Source: Rs1 sp000416275 (GTDB lineage Bacteria; Pseudomonadota; Gammaproteobacteria; Pseudomonadales; Balneatricaceae). Taken from it: DNA of 64,000 nucleotides. The position numbers were made by a program, and so were the translations under genes. Under the pieces are notes generated by a model that worked only from the letters and a program-made list of their open reading frames with translations, made no database searches and had not been told where the DNA came from. The stretch's first letter is position 1. Each line of letters opens with the position of its first letter. Below, in pieces: positions 45,917 through 54,897 of this stretch. The stretch covers positions 3,100,001 to 3,164,000 of the forward strand of contig OZ251574.1 in assembly GCA_965243635.1 (NCBI GenBank), in the 5' to 3' direction.

Positions 45917-48175
45917 TTACAGCTCCCGATCAGAAGAGTTAAGCAGCGCAAGTGCCGCTGATACGATGGAATCACAACTAGGCAGAGTGACGGTGGCAGC
46001 TTTTCCTAAAGGAATAAAGCTATCTAAAGCAGTGACACTGGCAAGTTTAGGTTTTTTACCTCGATGCTCAGCCTTTTGTGCAAATAAACTCATCAGAGCC
46101 TCAGATTGAGAACCCGTTTCACGACATTCATCCACCACCAGTATATTTTCGCACTCATTGACCGCGCTCAATAATAATTCTTCATTGATCGGCGCCAGCC
46201 AGCGTAAATCGATCACCCTGAGATTGATATTATGCGTGTCCGCAAGGATTTTTTGTGCTTGACGAGAGAGGTAATAACCATTGCCATAGCTAACGATGGC
46301 TAAGTCCGTGCCCTTTTGATATTGACCTATTTGCCCAAGGCTAATAGTCTCACCTTCCACTTCGCCTTGCTCTGTCGCCTGCTGTGGATGAGGATATTGC
46401 GCGAGCCATAAGCCATCCTCTGCAGCGTGTAAGTCTCTGGTCATATATAGGGCTATAGGCTCAATAATGACGATAATACGCTGTTCCTCCAATGCCAAAC
46501 GGACACATTCGCGCAACATCAGCACCGCATCTGCACCATTGCTTGGGCAGGCAATAATCAGCCCCGGAATATCTCTTAATACCGCGATGCTATTGTCATT
46601 GTGAAAGTGCCCACCAAAACCTTTTTGATACCCTAAACCGGCGATCCGAATAATCATCGGATTAGTGTATTGCCCGTTGGAGAAAAAGCTCAAAGTGGCA
46701 GCCTCACCGCGCAACTGATCCTCAGCATTGTGTAAATAGGCCAAAAATTGGATCTCAGGAATAGGTAAGAAACCGTTGTGAGCGAGACCAATCGCCAAGC
46801 CCAGGATGCTCTGTTCATCTAAGAGGGTGTTGATGACACGATCCGAACCAAAGCGTGCATGTACTTTACCAGTGACATTATAGACCCCACCTTTGGGGCC
46901 GATATCTTCACCGGCGAGCACTATATTTTGGTGTTCGGCCATTAAATCAGTAATCGCCCAGCTAATCAGCCGAGCCGTGTGAGCGGGCTTTTGCAGTGCC
47001 TTCCAATCACTTGCAAACAATTTTTGTCGCTGTTCATCATCGAGACGAGTCCTCTTCATCGGTGCCAATTTAGGCGGTATAATAGCGGCCATCACTTGAG
47101 CGGCATTCACCAATTTTGGTCTTAATGCCGCTTCAATAGCTACTCTTTCAACCCTTTCGCCGATTTTTTGATACAAATTCAGCACTTCATCGGCCGTCAA
47201 TATCCCCTCACTGATAACGATATTAGCACTGTGTAATAAAGGATCATTGGCCTCTGCAGCTTCGACTTCTCGCTTGCTGATATAAGCGGTTTGTACATCG
47301 GAACCAGCATGCCCGTACAGGCGAACACAATTCATATGTAAAAAAATAGGCTTGCGATGCTTGCGCACTTGATACTCAGCTTCGCGTGCCACTTTATAAG
47401 TATCGAGGATATCTAAACCGTTACAGCGCATATAATTAAGTGCCGGTCTTTGAGAAAATCCCGCTTCGATCCAGCCACCTGGGGTTTTAGTCGATATGCC
47501 AATACCGTTATCTTCACAGATAAAAATCAGTGGCATCGGGATATTTTGATAGGCGGACCAACAGGCGCTATTAAAAGCCCCCTGTGAGGTTGAATGGTTG
47601 GCTGAGGCATCGCCAAAACTTGCCAGTACCACCGAGTCATGCTGCATTTGCATATTATCGGGCCGATGGCGACGAGCGAGACCGACACTGTATGCAGCGC
47701 CGACCGCTTTCGGCAAATGTGATGCGATCGTACTAGTCTGCGGCGGAATAAACAGCGCTTTTGATCCCAGTACTTTATGCCGGCCACCGGAAATAGGATC
47801 ATCTGCAGAGGCGCTAAAGCTCAATAACATATCCCAGGTGGGGGTCTGACCGCTAAGCAATTTTGAACGCTGAATAAAGAAGGCCGCGTCTCGATAGTGT
47901 AAAAACGCCATATCATCGACTCTAAAAGCCGCTGCAATGGCCGCATTCCCCTCGTGCCCAGAACTGCCTATGGTATAAAACCCTTCACCTCGCGCCTGCA
48001 TTTTCCGTGAGGTTCGGTCCAACTGTCTGCTTAGTATCTGACTTTCAAAGATCTCCATCAACTTACTTGTACTCAGCCCCGATTGGGCTAAGCTCACCGT
48101 AGATAAACGCTTTGGCAAATCGTTAGTTGACAGTTTTTCTAAAAAATTAAGGTGTACAACCTCGGCACGATCCAT
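45917..48175 (-). CDS. Fused E1 alpha-beta 2-oxoacid dehydrogenase (TPP enzyme)
   Basis: 752 residues. The alpha half (about 30-385) has YTIGSSGHEGNAAIAAAF, FLHYRDAAFF and the TPP/Mg site GDASANHSTSQGAFNSACW..EDNGIGIS. The beta half (about 415-745) has VLAGEDIG, LLDEQSILGLAIGLAHNG, EIQFLAYLHNAEDQLRGE and VDECRETGSQSEAL. It resembles branched-chain or pyruvate dehydrogenase E1 with both subunits in one chain. No E2 or E3 gene is nearby; the downstream partner is an acyltransferase. The start is ATG 48175. It is not part of a recognisable standard dehydrogenase operon. Confidence 0.85.
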   Translation of the reverse strand: MDRAEVVHLNFLEKLSTNDLPKRLSTVSLAQSGLSTSKLMEIFESQILSRQLDRTSRKMQARGEGFYTIGSSGHEGNAAIAAAFRVDDMAFLHYRDAAFFIQRSKLLSGQTPTWDMLLSFSASADDPISGGRHKVLGSKALFIPPQTSTIASHLPKAVGAAYSVGLARRHRPDNMQMQHDSVVLASFGDASANHSTSQGAFNSACWSAYQNIPMPLIFICEDNGIGISTKTPGGWIEAGFSQRPALNYMRCNGLDILDTYKVAREAEYQVRKHRKPIFLHMNCVRLYGHAGSDVQTAYISKREVEAAEANDPLLHSANIVISEGILTADEVLNLYQKIGERVERVAIEAALRPKLVNAAQVMAAIIPPKLAPMKRTRLDDEQRQKLFASDWKALQKPAHTARLISWAITDLMAEHQNIVLAGEDIGPKGGVYNVTGKVHARFGSDRVINTLLDEQSILGLAIGLAHNGFLPIPEIQFLAYLHNAEDQLRGEAATLSFFSNGQYTNPMIIRIAGLGYQKGFGGHFHNDNSIAVLRDIPGLIIACPSNGADAVLMLRECVRLALEEQRIIVIIEPIALYMTRDLHAAEDGLWLAQYPHPQQATEQGEVEGETISLGQIGQYQKGTDLAIVSYGNGYYLSRQAQKILADTHNINLRVIDLRWLAPINEELLLSAVNECENILVVDECRETGSQSEALMSLFAQKAEHRGKKPKLASVTALDSFIPLGKAATVTLPSCDSIVSAALALLNSSDREL

Positions 48176-48351
48176 ATAAAAACTCCACCAGTTACAGCCC
48201 AGCTACAAAAACACAATCAATAATAGACTAGGCAAATTTGATTAAATTCATGAGTTTAAAAATTGTACAGAAGTTATAGCACGCTTTTCACCACGGGGTA
48301 TCGATCAGTGAAAATTTACTGCTGATTTTGCATGTTTAAACTGAACTAAAA

Positions 48352-48371
48352 AGTTCTATATCAATAGAACT
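48352..48371 (-). terminator. Hairpin with T-run upstream of the E1 gene
   Basis: AGTTCTAT and ATAGAACT form a perfect 8-bp stem around four bases, with A/T tracts on both sides. It may terminate or attenuate minus-strand transcription towards the E1 gene. The rest of 48176-48573 shows no gene. Confidence 0.4.
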
Positions 48372-48573
48372 GTAAAAAAATAAATTATTTAACGGTACAC
48401 GAAGCTGTCGCTAACCAGCCATCGCCACTCCCTCACCGAAGATCGCTGCTGATCTAACTATTAGCGTGATGATGCGATTGATTTTTAGCAAAAAAACTGC
48501 ATAATTGACCGCTGCTCAATAGAGCTTAACTTTTGCCATTTATACGCTATATCTAGATTGTCATTTATACAAT

Positions 48574-48754
48574 GAGACCTCTGCATAACGTTGCGAGCGA
48601 AGGTAATACAAGGAAAAAAAACGGCGAGATAGCGGAGTCAGTGTGCCCCTGTTTATGGGTATTACTGGTGTAAATGAGCATGTTGAGCCGGTTTTTAACG
48701 CCGTATTACCGAGCGCAGTTATCATACCCTTTGGGTAAGTTATGCAGAGGTCTC
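48574..48754 (+). repeat. Family B MITE-like repeat
   Basis: A 181-bp copy with full ends GAGACCTCTGCATAAC..GTTATGCAGAGGTCTC, flanked by ACAAT on both sides, an exact 5-bp duplication. It lies about 150 bp upstream of speA. Confidence 0.92.
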
Positions 48755-48901
48755 ACAATCTTGGATCGGTGGTTTCACAGTGAATACAGCATGCTGAGGT
48801 TTGATCATTAGCACTCTGAATTCGTACTCTGAATTCGCACTCTAGATGCTCACTGGCTGCTAAATAAATTATATTTCCCCACTACTTATAGAATTCACCC
48901 G

Positions 48902-50854
48902 ATGTCTAACACTAATTCAAATAATTTAACCCACCCAAGCAATACTAACCAATGGAGCGTCAGCGACAGTAAAAAGCTCTATGCTATTAATGAATGGGGG
49001 GCTGGCTATTTTGATATATCGAGCAGCGGTGAAGTTCAAGTTTGTGTCAATACTACGGGCCAAAAGACCGCTGTTTCACTGTTGGAAATAGTCGCAGGCA
49101 TGCGAGAGCGCGGCTTGGAAATGCCGACGGTGCTACGTATTGAAAACTTACTGGATCAGAGAATCAAAGAGCTCAACGAAGCCTTTATCCGCGCGATTGC
49201 ACAAAACAATTACCAGGGAAAGTACCGCGGTGTTTTCCCCATTAAAGTCAACCAACAATGCCATGTTATCGAAGAGATAGCCGCTTTCGGCAGCAGTTTC
49301 AATCACGGTTTAGAGGCGGGTTCAAAAGCTGAGTTGATCATCGCTCTATCGCAACTCAAAGATCACAATAGTTTAATTATTTGCAACGGCTACAAAGATA
49401 CTGAATTTGTCGATTTAGGCCTATACGCCATCCAGTTGGGAATCCAGTGTTTCTTTGTTCTGGAAACACCTGCCGAATTGCCGATTATTTTAGAGCGCTC
49501 TAAGGCACTGGGCATCAAGCCGCTAATCGGCACGCGCATCAAATCGTCGGTGATCGTTGACGGACACTGGAATGCAGACAGTGGCGATCGGTCTATCTTT
49601 GGCCTTTCTACGACTAGCTTACTCGAAGTTGTCGCCCAGCTGAAATCTGCCAATATGCTGGACTGTCTACAATTACTGCACTGTCACCTCGGCTCACAAA
49701 TCCCCAATATCCGCAATATCCGCACCGGTGTTCAAGAAGCTTGCCGCTTTTATAGCGGCTTGATTTCCGAGGGGGCCCCGATGGGTTATCTGGATTTAGG
49801 AGGCGGTTTAGCGGTGGATTACGAGGGGGCTAGAACTAACAGTACTCACAGTATGAATTATCAACTGGATGAGTATTGCGTCAATATTGTCGAGACAATT
49901 ACCGAGAGTTTGACCCCGTTAAACATCGCTCACCCGACGATTATTACAGAATCCGGCCGCGCCACCGTCGCCTACTCATCACTGCTACTCTTTAATGTAT
50001 TGGATGTGCGCAATCATGATCCGCAGCCACTTCCGGCAGCGTTGGGCAGCGACGACCACGAAACTCTCCACAACTTATTTGCAGTATTAGCCGTCATCAA
50101 CCACCAGACGTTCCAAGAGTGCTACAACGATGCCCTCTACTATCGAGATGAAATAAGAGAGCTATTTAGACGCGGCCAAGTAGGCTTGCGTGATCGGGCA
50201 ATGGCCGACAATATAACCTTGGCAGTGCTGGAAAAAATTGCCAAAATTCTCAAGAGCATAGATCGCGTACCGCCAGAACTAGAGAATCTTCCGGAGCTGC
50301 TCTGTGATATTTACTACGGTAATTTTAGTTTATTTCAATCGCTACCCGATATTTGGGCGATCGACCAGGTTTTTCCGGTCATGCCGATCCACCGCTTAAA
50401 TGAGCAGCCGACACGCGAGGCGATCATTGCGGATATCACTTGTGACTGCGATGGTAAAATTGATAAATTCATCTCCCCACAGGGGATCCGCAATACTTTA
50501 CCGCTGCACCCTTTAAAGGAAAATCAAGAATACTATATCGGGGTGTTTTTAGTCGGCGCCTATCAAGAGACATTAGGGGATTTACACAATTTGTTTGGCG
50601 ATACTAACGTGGTCAGCGTTAAAATAAATCCAGATGCCAGTTTTGATTTTGTCCGCGAGTTCCAAGGGGACAGTATTTCCGACGTGCTCAGTTATGTCGA
50701 GTACGAGCCCAAACAAATGTTAGAACAATTTAGACGTAAAGCTGAACAAGCTGTACGAGATAAAAAAATCAGCGCCGCTCAACGCCAACGCATGCTATTA
50801 GCTTTTAAAGATAGCTTACAAGGCTATACTTATTTTGAGCGCGAACAACATTAA
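48902..50854 (+). CDS. speA: Biosynthetic arginine decarboxylase SpeA
   Basis: A 650-residue fold-type III PLP decarboxylase that makes agmatine from arginine. Diagnostic stretches are YAINEWGAGYFDI, the PLP-lysine motif GVFPIKVNQQ, NHGLEAGSKAEL, LLHCHLGSQIPNIRNI, LDLGGGLAVDYEG, ESGRATVAYSSLL and GAYQETLGDLHNLFGDT. The length matches E. coli SpeA (658). It is first in a run of four polyamine genes on this strand and is followed 15 nt later by the dehydrogenase. A family B repeat lies upstream. Confidence 0.96.
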   Translation: MSNTNSNNLTHPSNTNQWSVSDSKKLYAINEWGAGYFDISSSGEVQVCVNTTGQKTAVSLLEIVAGMRERGLEMPTVLRIENLLDQRIKELNEAFIRAIAQNNYQGKYRGVFPIKVNQQCHVIEEIAAFGSSFNHGLEAGSKAELIIALSQLKDHNSLIICNGYKDTEFVDLGLYAIQLGIQCFFVLETPAELPIILERSKALGIKPLIGTRIKSSVIVDGHWNADSGDRSIFGLSTTSLLEVVAQLKSANMLDCLQLLHCHLGSQIPNIRNIRTGVQEACRFYSGLISEGAPMGYLDLGGGLAVDYEGARTNSTHSMNYQLDEYCVNIVETITESLTPLNIAHPTIITESGRATVAYSSLLLFNVLDVRNHDPQPLPAALGSDDHETLHNLFAVLAVINHQTFQECYNDALYYRDEIRELFRRGQVGLRDRAMADNITLAVLEKIAKILKSIDRVPPELENLPELLCDIYYGNFSLFQSLPDIWAIDQVFPVMPIHRLNEQPTREAIIADITCDCDGKIDKFISPQGIRNTLPLHPLKENQEYYIGVFLVGAYQETLGDLHNLFGDTNVVSVKINPDASFDFVREFQGDSISDVLSYVEYEPKQMLEQFRRKAEQAVRDKKISAAQRQRMLLAFKDSLQGYTYFEREQH

Positions 50855-50869
50855 GAGAGAGGATTTACG

Positions 50870-52081
50870 ATGTCCAAAGTAGTTATTATTGGAGCCGGCG
50901 GAGTCGGTGGAGTAGTCGTGCAAAAGTGCGCTCAAGTAGCGGATATTTTCACTGATATTTTACTTGCCAGTCGCACGGAATCAAAGTGCATAAAAATTGC
51001 CGCGCAAGTTAAAGAGCGAACCGGAGTGACGATTCGCACCGCACAAATTGATGCGGATGACGTACCGGCACTGGTCGCGTTGTTAAAGGCTGAGCAACCC
51101 AAACTAGTGATCAACGTGGCACTGCCCTATCAAGATTTGACCATTATGGACGCCTGTTTAGAAGCTGGCGTGCACTATATGGACACCGCCAATTACGAGC
51201 CTTTGGACACCGCTAAATTTGAATATAAGTGGCAGTGGGCCTACCAGCAAAAATTCCAACAAGCGGGACTTACCGCACTGTTGGGCAGTGGTTTTGATCC
51301 CGGCGCCACCAACGTATTTACCGCATATGTGGCCAAGCATTACTTTGATGAAATCCATGAGCTAGATATTATTGACGTCAATGGCGGCGACCACGGCTAT
51401 CCCTTTGCGACTAACTTCAACCCAGAAATCAACATTAGAGAAGTGACCGCCGAGTGTCGTCACTGGGAAAATGGTGAGTTTGTAACCACCGACGCCATGT
51501 CTAAAAAGGCCAGCTTCACCTGTCCGGAAGATGTCGGCAACTACAATATTTATCGAATGTATCATGAAGAGCTAGAGTCGCTAACCAAGCACTATCCCAG
51601 TCTTAAACGCGCCCAATTTTGGATGAGTTTTGGCGACAGTTACCTAAAGCACTTAGAAGTGCTCAGCAATGTCGGTCTGACGGGGATCGAGCCCGTAGAA
51701 TTCAACGGTCAACAGATTGTACCTATTCAATTCCTGGCCAAGTTACTTCCCGACCCATCCTCTCTGGGCCCGCGTACCGTAGGACGTACTTGTATCGGCG
51801 TGGTAGTGCGCGGTATAAAAGACGGCAAACAAAAAATTGTCTATTGCTACAATATTTGCGACCACCAAGCTTGCTATAAAGAAGTGGGATCACAGGCGAT
51901 TTCCTACACCACTGGTGTACCGGCAATGATTGGCGCAAAACAAATGCTCGAGGGTAATTGGATTAAACCTGGGGTGTGGAATATTGAACAATTCGACCCA
52001 GACCGCTTTATGCAAGATATGCAAGAGTATGGACTACCGTGGAAAATACTTGAATTAGATTCCTTTAGCTTAGACGAGTAA
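50870..52081 (+). CDS. Carboxy(nor)spermidine dehydrogenase (saccharopine-dehydrogenase family)
   Basis: 403 residues. The N-terminal Rossmann motif is VVIIGAGGVGGVVVQKCAQ. Later motifs are LLASRTESKC, INVALPYQDLTIMDACLEAG, VHYMDTANYEP, LLGSGFDPGATNVFTAY, DVNGGDHGYPFATNFNPEIN and GVPAMIGAKQMLEGNW. This is the family that reductively joins putrescine (or diaminopropane) with aspartate semialdehyde. A carboxynorspermidine decarboxylase gene follows. The start is ATG 50870 with AGAGAGGA upstream. It is co-transcribed with speA. Confidence 0.92.
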   Translation: MSKVVIIGAGGVGGVVVQKCAQVADIFTDILLASRTESKCIKIAAQVKERTGVTIRTAQIDADDVPALVALLKAEQPKLVINVALPYQDLTIMDACLEAGVHYMDTANYEPLDTAKFEYKWQWAYQQKFQQAGLTALLGSGFDPGATNVFTAYVAKHYFDEIHELDIIDVNGGDHGYPFATNFNPEINIREVTAECRHWENGEFVTTDAMSKKASFTCPEDVGNYNIYRMYHEELESLTKHYPSLKRAQFWMSFGDSYLKHLEVLSNVGLTGIEPVEFNGQQIVPIQFLAKLLPDPSSLGPRTVGRTCIGVVVRGIKDGKQKIVYCYNICDHQACYKEVGSQAISYTTGVPAMIGAKQMLEGNWIKPGVWNIEQFDPDRFMQDMQEYGLPWKILELDSFSLDE

Positions 52082-52092
52082 GACCGCTGACT

Positions 52093-52254
52093 TAAGAGGC
52101 TATCGAAAAAAGTAGCGAGCGATGGTAAGGCGAGAAAAAATGGCGAAATAGCTGAATCAGAGTACCGATTTTATCGGTATTATGCTTCCAGATAAGCATT
52201 TTTAGCTATTTTTTAACGCCAAGTCATCGAGTGCAGTACTCTTGGGAATCTCTT
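52093..52254. repeat. Diverged relative of family B
   Basis: Ends TAAGAG..CTCTTA. Inside, GCGAGCGATGGTAAGGCGAG, TGGCGAAATAGCTGAATCAG and TTTTTAACGCC follow the order of family B, but the ends differ. It is probably a sister family or an old copy. It separates the dehydrogenase gene from nspC. The rest of 52255-52496 shows no gene. Confidence 0.6.
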
Positions 52255-52496
52255 ATATACACAACGGTGGCGAAGTGCGCAACTTCGCCGTATTATCAGC
52301 CTAACACTTAGCAGCTTAGCTCTCCCTCACGCCTTATTTGGCTCGATCGAGAATAGCCAGAATATCCAGGCTCTGCATTAAGGATTACCGAATATAACGC
52401 GCTATTTCATACCAATCTGACTAGAGCAAACTTCCCCAGCTTTGGCATTTTACGTAACGGCATTAGCTATACACTAGACAATTGAGATTAAGGGTT

Positions 52497-53678
52497 ATGC
52501 AATTCACTGATTTTTCCAAACTCGACCTAACACGGCTTCCCTCTCCTTGCTTTGTCGTAGACCAAGTGGCCATTGAGCGAAATTTGGCTATTTTACAGCA
52601 AGTGGCGCAAGCCAGTGGAGCCAAAGTGTTAGCGGCACTCAAAGCCTTTTCCATGTGGCATTTAGGCGAGTTAACCGCCAGTTATTTAGACGGCACTTGC
52701 GCCAGCGGCTTACACGAGGCCCTGCTGGCAAAAGACGCTTATCAGGCACCGGGCAAAACCAGTGAAATACACGTTTACAGCGCCGCGTTCAGTCAGCACG
52801 ATTTGCAGCAGCTACTGCAGTTTGCCGATCACATCGTATTCAACAGTATTAGCCAGTGGCAGCGCTTTCACAGCATCAATACACAAGCCAAACAACAGCG
52901 ACCAAACCTAGAATTTGGTCTGCGCATCAACCCAGAACACTCGGAAGCTAGTGTCTCTATTTATGACCCTTGTGCGCCACAGTCACGGCTGGGGATACGT
53001 ATTGCCGATTTAGAAAACCAAGATCTAAGCGGGATTAGCGGCCTACATTTCCACACCTTGTGTGAGCAGGGATTTAGCGAGCTAGACCGCACTCTCAATG
53101 CGGTAGAAGAGAAGTTCGGCCACTTACTGGAACAGATCAGTTGGGTTAACTTTGGCGGTGGTCACCACATTACCGCCCCCGGCTACGACATCCCAGCACT
53201 GACAGCAAGAATTAAAGCCTTTTCCAAAAAATACCAAGTACAAGTTTACCTCGAGCCGGGAGAGGCTATTGCGATAGGCAGTGGCATACTTTGTGCACAA
53301 GTGCTGGATATTATAGAAAGTGACGGCCAGCAGGCAATTTTAGATACCTCGGCCACCTGCCATATGCCCGACACCTTAGAGATGCCCTATCGAGCGGACA
53401 TCTTAGGCGCTGGTGAACTAGATCAATACCCATACAATTATCGCCTAGGCGGATTGACTTGTCTGGCGGGAGATGTGATCAACGACTACAGTTTTTTGCA
53501 ACCACTAGTTATTGGCCAGCGCTTAATATTTGAAGATATGGCGCACTACACTATGGTAAAAACCAGCACTTTTAACGGTACAAAACTGCCGGCGATCGCC
53601 CTGTGGAACTCAAAAACCGATCAGCTTAAGATAATTAAAGAGTTTGGCTACGCCGACTTTAAACAGCGCCTCTCTTAA
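52497..53678 (+). CDS. nspC: Carboxynorspermidine/carboxyspermidine decarboxylase NspC
   Basis: About 393 residues, fold-type III PLP enzyme. It opens with LPSPCFVVDQVAIERNLAIL, and the PLP lysine is in LAALKAFSMWHL. NspC-type signatures are GTCASGLHEALLAK, LRINPEHSEA, SRLGIR, SGLHFHTLCEQ, VNFGGGHHIT and YLEPGEAIAI, ending with LAGDVINDYSF and EDMAHYTMVKTSTFNG. It removes the carboxyl group from carboxyspermidine to give spermidine (or norspermidine). I prefer ATG 52497; an upstream TTG at 52482 is in frame. A family A repeat begins one base after its stop. Confidence 0.94.
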   Translation: MQFTDFSKLDLTRLPSPCFVVDQVAIERNLAILQQVAQASGAKVLAALKAFSMWHLGELTASYLDGTCASGLHEALLAKDAYQAPGKTSEIHVYSAAFSQHDLQQLLQFADHIVFNSISQWQRFHSINTQAKQQRPNLEFGLRINPEHSEASVSIYDPCAPQSRLGIRIADLENQDLSGISGLHFHTLCEQGFSELDRTLNAVEEKFGHLLEQISWVNFGGGHHITAPGYDIPALTARIKAFSKKYQVQVYLEPGEAIAIGSGILCAQVLDIIESDGQQAILDTSATCHMPDTLEMPYRADILGAGELDQYPYNYRLGGLTCLAGDVINDYSFLQPLVIGQRLIFEDMAHYTMVKTSTFNGTKLPAIALWNSKTDQLKIIKEFGYADFKQRLS

Positions 53679-53679
53679 A

Positions 53680-53888
53680 CCTGAATCCGTGACTTCAAAG
53701 TGAATACAGAGTGCAAGATATTGGTTTTACGGTGGAATTGAAAAATTTTAGCTGCAAGCTCATATGCGTCCTGCATTCGCTAAATAAATGCATCCGTGCA
53801 TAAAACCCGTAGCTTCAGCGGACATTTTTCTAACCGCTGTAGAATCAAGAGTTTGCGCTATGTGGTGCAGTGAAGTCACTGATTCAGG
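53680..53888 (+). repeat. Family A MITE-like repeat, long form, at the nspC stop
   Basis: A 209-bp copy with full ends. The left flank TTAAA contains the nspC stop codon, and the right flank is TGAAA (four of five). It separates nspC from speB. Confidence 0.9.
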
Positions 53889-53954
53889 TGAAAGTGAAGA
53901 CCCAATGCAAACGCTCGACTGCCATCTACATAAAGAGAGATAAAGAGACTTAAC

Positions 53955-54845
53955 ATGACCGACGACCCGCTTAACTACCCTATTTTTTTAGGTTCAGAAA
54001 TTGATCAGCCACAGCCGACAGCAGCGGCTTTTCACATACTTCCTGTGCCCTACGAAAAGACCGTCTCCTACGGGGGAGGAACCGGTAATGGCCCCGCGGC
54101 GATTATAGCCGCTTCTTGGCAACTGGAAGAGTGGGACGGAAAGAGTAAGCCCTGCACTCAGGGGATCTATACTTGCCCCACAATTAACTGCCAGGGAGCC
54201 CCTGCTCAAGTGATTGACAATATCGCCGCCGCCACCGTAAACATCGTCAAATCGGGAGCGATGCCAATTGTCCTCGGCGGCGAACACACCGTTACCTACG
54301 GGGTTGCCAAGGGACTTAGAGAGGCAGGTTTCGATGATTTTGGCATAGTTCAAATTGATGCACACGCAGATTTGCGTGAAGCTTACGAAGGCGATCAACT
54401 ATCCCACGCCTCGGTAATGAAGCGCTGTGTAGACTTAGGCATCCCACTTTATCAACTGGGTATTCGAGCTTTCTGTGAAGAGGAAATGCAAATTCGCGCC
54501 GAGCATAATGTTTATTTTCAGGATGCTGATGAATTGGTACCGCACAATATACAGACCATCACTCTTCCCGATGATTTCCCGAAAAAAGTATTCTTCACCT
54601 TAGACATCGATGGTTTAGATCCCGCTGTTTTCCCCTCCACTGGTACACCAGTGCCTGGTGGGTTAGGATGGTATCAAACATTGAGTTTGTTTGAATCAGT
54701 GGTTAAACAGCGAGAAATCATCGGTTTCGATATTATGGAATTCGCGCCGATTGAAGGTTTCCACGCCTATGATTTTGCCGCGGCACTCCTCACCTATAAA
54801 ATGATGGGAATCGTCGCTCGACATCAGGGCGCAGCCCAATCTTGA
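53955..54845 (+). CDS. speB: Agmatinase SpeB
   Basis: A 296-residue ureohydrolase that hydrolyses agmatine to putrescine and urea. The binuclear manganese motifs are all present: LGGEHTVTYG, QIDAHADLREAYEG, SHASVMKRC and FFTLDIDGLDPAVFP. The start ATG 53955 follows AAGAGA. With speA upstream it supplies putrescine to the dehydrogenase/NspC pair. The disrupted FAD monooxygenase begins 52 nt after it. Confidence 0.95.
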   Translation: MTDDPLNYPIFLGSEIDQPQPTAAAFHILPVPYEKTVSYGGGTGNGPAAIIAASWQLEEWDGKSKPCTQGIYTCPTINCQGAPAQVIDNIAAATVNIVKSGAMPIVLGGEHTVTYGVAKGLREAGFDDFGIVQIDAHADLREAYEGDQLSHASVMKRCVDLGIPLYQLGIRAFCEEEMQIRAEHNVYFQDADELVPHNIQTITLPDDFPKKVFFTLDIDGLDPAVFPSTGTPVPGGLGWYQTLSLFESVVKQREIIGFDIMEFAPIEGFHAYDFAAALLTYKMMGIVARHQGAAQS

Positions 54846-54897
54846 GCCTTTACCTACAACTTTCAAAACACAGTGCAGTACCCAACTGAGGAGCATT

